Positions 1-4,456 of a DNA stretch of 7,477 nt are shown here, one piece after another; position 1 is the stretch's first letter; every line of letters begins with the position of its first letter. The notes beneath the pieces were generated by a model. That model was given only the letters and a program-made list of their open reading frames with translations, ran no database searches and was not told where the DNA came from. Origin of the DNA: Pyrinomonadaceae bacterium. GTDB lineage: Bacteria; Acidobacteriota; Blastocatellia; Pyrinomonadales; Pyrinomonadaceae. The stretch lies in the NCBI GenBank assembly GCA_018060305.1, contig JAGOWF010000133.1, positions 1 through 7,477 on the forward strand, given 5' to 3'. The position numbers and the translations under genes are program-made.

Positions 1-867
1 ATGTTGGGCAAGTGATCTGAGCAGCGATGTATCGCGTCCAATTGCATCGAGAGCGCCGCATGCCTCGGAACGGATCGCCTCGACCGCGGCCTTTGTGCTG
101 TCGATGCCAAGCAGCGATGGGTATGTGGCCTTTTGAACCGCTGCGTCCTTGCCGGCCGTCTTCCCGAGGCCCTCTGTCGATTGCGTTACATCAAGCAGGT
201 CGTCCGTGACCTGAAATAGCAGGCCAAGTTTGTCGGCATATTCGCCGATCGCGGCAATGGCCGGTTCTGATGCATTCCCAATGATCGCACCTGCTCGTGC
301 TGCCGCCGATATGAGAGCTCCCGTCTTACGGCGATGAATTGAGCGGACGTCATCGAGGCCGAGGTCTGCCCCTTCAGCGTCGAGGTCAAGCTGCTGTCCG
401 GCGACCATTCCATCGGGCGTGCCCGACGCTGAGGCAAAGAGCAAGACGAGTTGAACACGCATCTCGGCCGTCAATTCGGTGTCATCGACAATGGTCTTGA
501 ATGCCAATGTTTGCAGTACGTCACCCGTGAGAATCGCGGTCGCCTCGTCAAACTGCTTGTGACATGTCGCCCGGCCGCGCCGCAGGTCGTCGTCGTCCAT
601 AGCCGGCAAATCGTCGTGGATCAGCGAATACGTATGGATCATCTCGACGGCCGCAGCGGTCTTGATCAACCTGTCTCGTTCGGCCCCAAACGTGTCTCCC
701 ACGGCCATTACAATGGCAGGCCGGACACGCTTTCCGCCGGCAAAGAGGCTCCAGCGGACGGCCTCGTGCAGTCGCGTTGGTTGTTCTTCAGATGCAGGAA
801 CAAGCCCGTCGAGAGCCGTTTCGACGGCACGTCTAACGTCAGCAAGAAATGTATCCAGATCGGGCAT
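1..867 (-). CDS. ispA: Farnesyl diphosphate synthase (polyprenyl synthetase), 3'-truncated by window edge
   Basis: This trans-prenyltransferase condenses isopentenyl diphosphate with dimethylallyl and geranyl diphosphate to give farnesyl diphosphate, the cytosolic precursor of undecaprenyl phosphate, quinone side chains and other isoprenoids. The reading frame is open for 289 codons from ATG 867 to base 1 with no stop. It shows GGKRVRP (residues 44-50), the first aspartate-rich motif DDLPAMD (85-91) followed by DDDLRRGR, GDVLQTLAF, and the second aspartate-rich motif DDLLD (222-226) followed by GLGKTAGKD and KATYPSLLG. Tyr80-Ser81 just before the first Asp motif, and the two-residue insertion within it, match bacterial type II farnesyl synthases such as E. 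coli IspA, so a C15 product is likely (family knowledge). E. coli IspA has about 299 residues, and the visible end 'LRSLAQH' fits the usual last helix, so only a few codons should be missing. It is divergent from the flavin reductase gene. No strong Shine-Dalgarno precedes the start. Confidence 0.94.
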   Translation of the reverse strand, partial: MPDLDTFLADVRRAVETALDGLVPASEEQPTRLHEAVRWSLFAGGKRVRPAIVMAVGDTFGAERDRLIKTAAAVEMIHTYSLIHDDLPAMDDDDLRRGRATCHKQFDEATAILTGDVLQTLAFKTIVDDTELTAEMRVQLVLLFASASGTPDGMVAGQQLDLDAEGADLGLDDVRSIHRRKTGALISAAARAGAIIGNASEPAIAAIGEYADKLGLLFQVTDDLLDVTQSTEGLGKTAGKDAAVQKATYPSLLGIDSTKAAVEAIRSEACGALDAIGRDTSLLRSLAQH

Positions 868-875
868 CGCGTTGA

Positions 876-904
876 ATTATCTTTTATTGACAGCGGTTTA
901 TCAA
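876..904 (-). promoter_or_regulatory. Predicted sigma70-type promoter of ispA
   Basis: On the minus strand, TTGATA (904-899) is followed after exactly 17 bp by GATAAT (881-876). Each hexamer matches the consensus at five of six positions. Transcription would begin near 869-870, only two or three bases before the ispA ATG at 867. This either implies a nearly leaderless mRNA or means another promoter is used. It is a consensus match by eye, with no experimental support. Confidence 0.5.
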
Positions 905-953
905 AGCGGGCGGCTTTTGCGTAAGACACCCCGATAAGGTAGATTCAATCTCC

Positions 954-1433
954 ATGTCGGTTACGGAAAGCGAATTTCGCGATGCCTTATCAAGATTTGC
1001 GAGCGGCGTCAGCGTCGTGACCACACGCGACGCATCGGGCCGCTCCCACGGCATCACTGTGTCGGCTTTCTGCTCAGTGTCGCTCGACCCACCTCTGGTG
1101 CTGATCTGCATCGAAAAAGCGACGGCAAGTCATTACGCATTTCACGAATCAAGTGCATTTATTGTCAACGTCCTCGACGCCATGCAGCAGGACATGTCTG
1201 AGCAGTTTGCAGCACCGGCGGCAGACAAATTCGCTGACCAGGAATTCGATTCCGGCATCGAAGGAATTCCACGTCTAAAGGCCGCGCTAGCCTCTATAGA
1301 ATGCCGGATCCTGAATGCTCATGACGGCGGCGATCACACGATCTTCGTGGGCGCGGTCGAGAGCGTCAGAACCCGCGAGGGTGATCCGCTGATCTACTTT
1401 CACCATGAATACGGCACGTCGGCCCGGTTTTAG
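954..1433 (+). CDS. Flavin reductase-like domain protein (FMN-binding split barrel)
   Basis: This is a single-domain protein of 159 residues, close to the usual 150-170 of NAD(P)H:flavin oxidoreductases of the HpaC/RutF/NtaB-like family. These bind FMN or FAD and typically supply reduced flavin to a partner monooxygenase. Visible family features are FRDALSRFASGVSVVTT (8-24), then the flavin-contacting stretch HGITVSAFCSVSLDPP (32-47), FIVNVL followed by a Gln and 'EQFA', and the GDH motif (126-128) leading to 'FVGAVE'. The C-terminal 'PLIYFHHEYG' is also typical. There is no signal peptide or membrane segment, so it should be cytosolic. A weak ribosome binding site (AAGG, 936-939) lies 14 bases before the ATG, longer than ideal. 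No monooxygenase is adjacent, so its partner and substrate cannot be named from context. Close relatives include heme- or FMN-binding split-barrel oxygenases, so 'flavin reductase' is a family-level call. Confidence 0.88.
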   Translation: MSVTESEFRDALSRFASGVSVVTTRDASGRSHGITVSAFCSVSLDPPLVLICIEKATASHYAFHESSAFIVNVLDAMQQDMSEQFAAPAADKFADQEFDSGIEGIPRLKAALASIECRILNAHDGGDHTIFVGAVESVRTREGDPLIYFHHEYGTSARF

Positions 1434-1438
1434 TACGA

Positions 1439-1454
1439 TATCTAGCAGTTGTTG
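1439..1454. promoter_or_regulatory. Candidate NrdR box 1 (distal, weak)
   Basis: The 16-mer TATCTAGCAGTTGTTG keeps the CTA...TTG half-site core of the NrdR consensus (ACACWATATATWGTGT), but only about seven of 16 positions match overall. It gains weight because it sits exactly 32 bp upstream of the better box at 1471-1486 and lies before a ribonucleotide reductase gene. Paired boxes about three helical turns apart are the known arrangement for NrdR, the ATP-cone repressor of nrd genes. Alone it would not be called. Confidence 0.35.
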
Positions 1455-1470
1455 ATGGGTGAGTCGCCTA

Positions 1471-1486
1471 CCACGAGATATTGTGG
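1471..1486. promoter_or_regulatory. Candidate NrdR box 2 (proximal)
   Basis: The 16-mer CCACGAGATATTGTGG is a near-palindrome (CCAC...GTGG) that matches the NrdR consensus at about 12 of 16 positions, including the ATAT centre and the TTGTG half. It ends nine bases before the TTGACA of the nrdJ promoter, so NrdR bound here could block RNA polymerase. No nrdR gene is visible in the window. Confidence 0.5.
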
Positions 1487-1495
1487 AAATAACTA

Positions 1496-1524
1496 TTGAC
1501 ATTCCTGCCGGCATGCATGATACT
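1496..1524 (+). promoter_or_regulatory. Predicted sigma70-type promoter P1 of nrdJ
   Basis: A perfect -35 TTGACA (1496-1501) is followed after 17 bp by GATACT (1519-1524), four of six matches to the -10 consensus. The transcript would start near 1531, leaving a leader of roughly 125 nt before the nrdJ ATG. The spacer contains the perfect palindrome TGCCGGCA (1506-1513), which may be chance. Confidence 0.55.
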
Positions 1525-1605
1525 AGTTCAACTTGAGTCCGTCCTTTAGCCGCGAATCTCAAGCATTACACCAAGAATTTCACCGTTTTTTGTGTCCGTT
1601 CAACG

Positions 1606-1614
1606 TGATAAAAT
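1606..1614 (+). promoter_or_regulatory. Possible second nrdJ promoter P2 (extended -10)
   Basis: TGATAAAAT has an extended -10 form, TG-n-TAAAAT. The matching -35 position holds only a T-run (around 1586-1591), so it would depend on the extended -10. The start site would be near 1621, giving a leader of about 36 nt, a more ordinary length than that from P1. Confidence 0.3.
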
Positions 1615-1644
1615 AGCATCACATGACGGAGGGACGCCTGAGTT

Positions 1645-1650
1645 GGAGAA
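1645..1650 (+). promoter_or_regulatory. Ribosome binding site of nrdJ
   Basis: GGAGAA lies with its GGAG core eight bases before ATG 1657. This spacing is near ideal and fixes the nrdJ start. Confidence 0.8.
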
Positions 1651-1656
1651 TTCCCT

Positions 1657-4167
1657 ATGAGTACAGTTTTTGAATCGGCCGTCAACACGTTTCTCGACAA
1701 GAATGGGGTCGGCAACGGCGCCGGAGCCGCGCCGGCACGATCGATAGTCCCGCTGGGCCTGAATGCTCAAAAGGTGGTAGCAAAGCGTTATTCGCTTCGC
1801 GATGAGAATGGAGAACCATTTGAGACTTGGACCGACATTGTGCACCGCGTCGTTGGCCACGTCTCGAAAGCCGAAACCGATCAGTCACAACGAAATCTGT
1901 TTTTCAATGACATGACCGCCGTCATGCTCGCACGCGAGTTTGTCCCCAATACGCCATGTCTCGTCAATGCAGGCAAGCCAAAGGGCCAGCTCGCGGCGTG
2001 CTTTGTGCTCAATGTGCCCGATTCCATAGAGGGCATCATGGAGCATGCACAGAATGTCGCGATCATCCATCAGACCGGCGGCGGCACCGGCATGACGTAT
2101 GAATTTCTGCGCCCCGCAGGCTCGATGGTGAATTCGACCCGAGGCGTGGCATCGGGGCCCGTGTCCTTCATGAACATCGTCAATCAGACGACCGAGGTCG
2201 TGAAGCAGGGCGGCGTCCGACGCGGTGCGAACATGGGTATTCTCAGCGTTGAGCATCCTGACATACTGCGTTTTATTCACGCCAAAAATGACCAGACGAG
2301 CCTGACGAATTTCAATATCTCGGTCACCGTAACCGACCTCTTTATGGATGCCGTGGACAGCGGCACATGGTTCCAGACCGAGTTTGACGGCGAACCGTGG
2401 ACGCAGAGCATCTTTGACAGCGTGACCGGCAAGGATTATGTCGTTTACCGCCGTCCGGACGGCTCAACGGCGACGTTTGCCGACAAGCTGGCGTTTGAGA
2501 CGGCCGATCTCTCGGACTGCACCATCGAAGAGCCGCCGATGCCGGGAATGATCTACGCGCCGGATGTATGGAACCGAATAATCGCATCGGCTCATAAATA
2601 CGCCGAGCCGGGGATCATCTTCATCGATGAGGTGAATCGGCACAATCACATGATGGCCTCGATGGGGCCGATCCACGCGTGCAATCCGTGCGGCGAACAG
2701 CAACTACACTTTAATAACTCGTGCAATCTCGGCTCGATCGACGTAGCCAAGTTTTTTACAACGACAACGGACGGTGACGGTATCGTCGATTGGGCCCGGC
2801 TGTCCCGCGTGACACAGCTTTGCACGCAGTTCCTTGACAATGTTGTTGACGCAGGGCACTTCCCGCTGCCTGAGATCGACGACGTCGTCAAGAGGACGCG
2901 GCCCGTCGGCCTCGGCATTATGGGTTTTGCCGACCTTTGCCTGAAGTTGGGCGTCACCTACGGCAGTGACGAGTCTCTGGAGCTGATGGAAAAGGTCATG
3001 GGATTTGTCCGCCGCGAATCGTGGCTGGCATCCCTGCGGCTCGGACAGGACAAGGGTGTTTTCCCTGAATTCGAGGCCAATCGCGAGGCATATGATCGGT
3101 TTATCTACGACGAGATCGGCATCCCGCGGGACATTCCGCTGACGCCGCGCAATTACGAGGTGACGACGATCGCTCCGACAGGCACTATCTCGCTTGTTGC
3201 CGAGACTTCATCGGGTATAGAGCCGAACTTCTCATGGGCTTACGTCCGTCAAGACACGCTCGGCACGAGGACATATGTTCACTCGCTGGCCGCCCGCGCG
3301 CTTGGGATCGATGTAGATCAGACGAGTGAAGAATCGATAATCGAGGCTGCCGACTACGTCGTCGGTCACGAATCGGAATTACCGCCTGAGTTTATTTCGG
3401 CAATGAAGATCCGCTCTGACCAGCATGTGCGAGTGCTGGCCGCAGCGCAGCGGCACGTTGATAACGCGATCTCGAAGACGTGCAACGGAGCGACTGACGA
3501 TACGGTCGAATCCGTTGATAATCTGTATCACCTCGCCCGTCAGCTTGGCTGCAAGGCTGTCAGCTATTATCGCGACGGCAGCCGAGAGGGACAGGTGCTT
3601 AACCAAATGAAGGTTGAGGACAAACCGGGCGAGGGAACAGTTGAAAGTGAGTTCACAAGCGATCAGAATTCGCCAACTCTCCACGGGCGCGACACCAGCA
3701 CGTCGAGGGTTCTGCGGCCGCGCGAGCTTCAGGGGTCAACGTGGCGAATACCGTTCGATGGGCAAAACCTGTATGTTACGGTCAATCACGACGGCCAGCG
3801 GATCCTTGAGGTATTTGTCGCGGGATCTATCAGTGCAGGTGTTGGATTGCTCGCGTCGAAGATGCTCCGAGGTGGTTTTGACGTCAATGACGTGGCCCAC
3901 AGCCTCAATAAGGTCATCGGCACACATGCGGTGTGGTTTAACGAACGCGTGCTGACGTCGCCCGAACAGGCCGTAGCCGAGTGCCTGCTGCTGATCGACC
4001 GCCGACTGAACAAGCTTCCGGAATCGGCCCGGATGATCGGCAAGACAATGGCAACGGAAACGTCAATGTCAACGATGGTCGGCAAGTGCCCCGAGTGCAG
4101 AGGCCAGCTCGAGCACGTTTCCGGATGCGATACATGTCGTGATTGCGGCTTCTCGAAGTGTAAGTAG
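1657..4167 (+). CDS. nrdJ: Adenosylcobalamin-dependent (class II) ribonucleoside-diphosphate reductase
   Basis: This enzyme makes deoxyribonucleotides from ribonucleotides, using adenosylcobalamin to generate the active-site thiyl radical; it needs no oxygen and no small subunit. The 836-residue protein has the N-terminal reductase region with PNTPCLVNAG, then 'LAACF' with redox Cys115. TGGGTGMTYEFLRP follows, then NPCGE with Asn343, thiyl-radical Cys345 and Glu347. NSCNLGSID supplies the second redox Cys356, and APTGTIS (506-512) is the phosphate-binding loop. After the barrel comes a TSCPD domain (about 689-785), which marks NrdJ-type class II enzymes. The C-terminus has six cysteines (811, 814, 824, 827, 830, 835) in the pattern CPEC-x9-CxxCxxCGxSKC. 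This fits a zinc ribbon plus the disulfide-shuttling tail that re-reduces the active site. There is no N-terminal ATP-cone, so overall activity control by dATP is probably absent, which leaves room for transcriptional control by NrdR. All key residues are present and the gene looks intact. Confidence 0.97.
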   Translation: MSTVFESAVNTFLDKNGVGNGAGAAPARSIVPLGLNAQKVVAKRYSLRDENGEPFETWTDIVHRVVGHVSKAETDQSQRNLFFNDMTAVMLAREFVPNTPCLVNAGKPKGQLAACFVLNVPDSIEGIMEHAQNVAIIHQTGGGTGMTYEFLRPAGSMVNSTRGVASGPVSFMNIVNQTTEVVKQGGVRRGANMGILSVEHPDILRFIHAKNDQTSLTNFNISVTVTDLFMDAVDSGTWFQTEFDGEPWTQSIFDSVTGKDYVVYRRPDGSTATFADKLAFETADLSDCTIEEPPMPGMIYAPDVWNRIIASAHKYAEPGIIFIDEVNRHNHMMASMGPIHACNPCGEQQLHFNNSCNLGSIDVAKFFTTTTDGDGIVDWARLSRVTQLCTQFLDNVVDAGHFPLPEIDDVVKRTRPVGLGIMGFADLCLKLGVTYGSDESLELMEKVMGFVRRESWLASLRLGQDKGVFPEFEANREAYDRFIYDEIGIPRDIPLTPRNYEVTTIAPTGTISLVAETSSGIEPNFSWAYVRQDTLGTRTYVHSLAARALGIDVDQTSEESIIEAADYVVGHESELPPEFISAMKIRSDQHVRVLAAAQRHVDNAISKTCNGATDDTVESVDNLYHLARQLGCKAVSYYRDGSREGQVLNQMKVEDKPGEGTVESEFTSDQNSPTLHGRDTSTSRVLRPRELQGSTWRIPFDGQNLYVTVNHDGQRILEVFVAGSISAGVGLLASKMLRGGFDVNDVAHSLNKVIGTHAVWFNERVLTSPEQAVAECLLLIDRRLNKLPESARMIGKTMATETSMSTMVGKCPECRGQLEHVSGCDTCRDCGFSKCK

Positions 4168-4181
4168 GAGATGAAAACTGT

Positions 4182-4268
4182 AACAGCCACGACGAGGTTG
4201 TCTGAAAAGTCGTTCTTTCGCGGCGGAGCCGCAAAAAGATAGTAGCCAGACGTGAAACGTCTGGAAAG
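4182..4268 (+). repeat. Left arm of the inverted-repeat element
   Basis: It runs from AACAGCC to CTGGAAAG. The best-conserved parts relative to the right arm are GTCTGAAAAGT, the GCGGCGGAGCCGC hairpin (4220-4232), and GTAGCCAGACGTGAAACGTCTGGAAAG (4242-4268). The last contains the perfect stem CCAGACGT/ACGTCTGG with loop GAA (4246-4264). Between these blocks the arms differ by substitutions and two compensating one-base indels. Confidence 0.85.
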
Positions 4269-4285
4269 ATCGCCTCCGAGGCATC

Positions 4286-4302
4286 TCGCCCTGAAGGGGC
4301 GA
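4286..4302. repeat. Central hairpin A of the element
   Basis: A perfect six-base-pair stem TCGCCC/GGGCGA closes the loop TGAAG. Read on the same element-relative strand, hairpin B has the identical loop TGAAG with a different stem. The 'CCCTGAAGGGGCG' core is the kind that yields the spurious peptide 'LALKGR' in translated repeats. Confidence 0.75.
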
Positions 4303-4326
4303 AAGGTCAATGTTTACGGGTGTCTG

Positions 4327-4343
4327 CCGCACCTTCAGTGCGG
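4327..4343. repeat. Central hairpin B of the element
   Basis: A perfect six-base-pair stem CCGCAC/GTGCGG closes the loop CTTCA. The loop is the reverse complement of hairpin A's, so the two hairpins are inverted copies of each other. The stem sequences have diverged while keeping all six pairs. Confidence 0.75.
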
Positions 4344-4359
4344 AAATCATCGTTCGCAA

Positions 4360-4446
4360 CTTTCCAGACGTTTCACGTCTGGCTACCGTCTTTCGCGGCT
4401 CCGCCGCGTAGAAGCAGACTTTTCAGACATCCTCTTCATGGCTTTT
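4360..4446 (-). repeat. Right arm of the inverted-repeat element
   Basis: This is the reverse complement copy of the left arm. It contains CCAGACGT-ttc-ACGTCTGG (4364-4382) and CGCGGC-tcc-GCCGCG (4394-4408), and ends with AGACTTTTCAGACATCCTC and GGCTTTT. Its GC hairpin stem is one base pair longer than in the left arm. Confidence 0.85.
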
Positions 4447-4456
4447 GAAAGAACTT

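Larger units (their letters stand above)
4182..4446. repeat. Palindromic inverted-repeat element of nested hairpins (MITE/REP-like)
   Basis: Two 87-bp arms in inverted orientation (4182-4268 and 4360-4446), about 85% identical by eye, enclose a 91-bp centre. Each arm contains a GCGGC-GGA-GCCGC hairpin (4220-4232; the right copy at 4394-4408 is CGCGGC-tcc-GCCGCG) and a perfect CCAGACGT-3-ACGTCTGG hairpin. The centre holds two further hairpins. The element fills the space between the convergent genes nrdJ and the peroxidase, ending 11 bases from the peroxidase stop codon. It has no transposase or credible protein. Its size and inverted arms suit a non-autonomous mobile element or a compound REP-type repeat. 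In RNA it would fold strongly on either strand and may end transcription from both genes, although no T-run terminator is evident. Possible flanking duplications (TGAAAACT at 4172-4179, TGAAAGAACT at 4446-4455) are too imperfect to count. Confidence 0.85.

Noticed and set aside
887..892. TTGACA as a -35 for the flavin reductase gene
   Set aside because: No -10-like hexamer lies 15-19 bp downstream; the sequence there is GC-rich (around 908-915).
451..937. Plus-strand open frames of 157 and 91 codons across the ispA region
   Set aside because: They are antisense to a clear IspA reading frame with all family motifs, have no recognisable domain, and reflect the codon bias of the real gene.
1525..1656. 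Cobalamin riboswitch before the B12-dependent reductase
   Set aside because: I looked for the B12-box core (AGCCACTG-like) and the long structured leader, and found neither. The leader is also short for this riboswitch class.
954..4167. Flavin reductase and nrdJ as a functional pair or operon
   Set aside because: Although flavin reductases can assist class I reductases, class II enzymes do not need one. The 223-bp gap also contains a separate promoter and ribosome binding site for nrdJ.
4211..4240. Rho-independent terminator after nrdJ at the GCGGC-GGA-GCCGC hairpin
   Set aside because: The hairpin is followed by A residues on the plus strand, and on the minus strand by GAAAGAA, so neither direction has the required T-run. 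The same hairpin recurs in the right arm as part of the repeat.
4171..4242. A 23-codon frame starting just after nrdJ (MKTVTATTRLSEK...)
   Set aside because: Its GGAG touches the ATG with no spacing, and most of the peptide is encoded by the left arm of the repeat.
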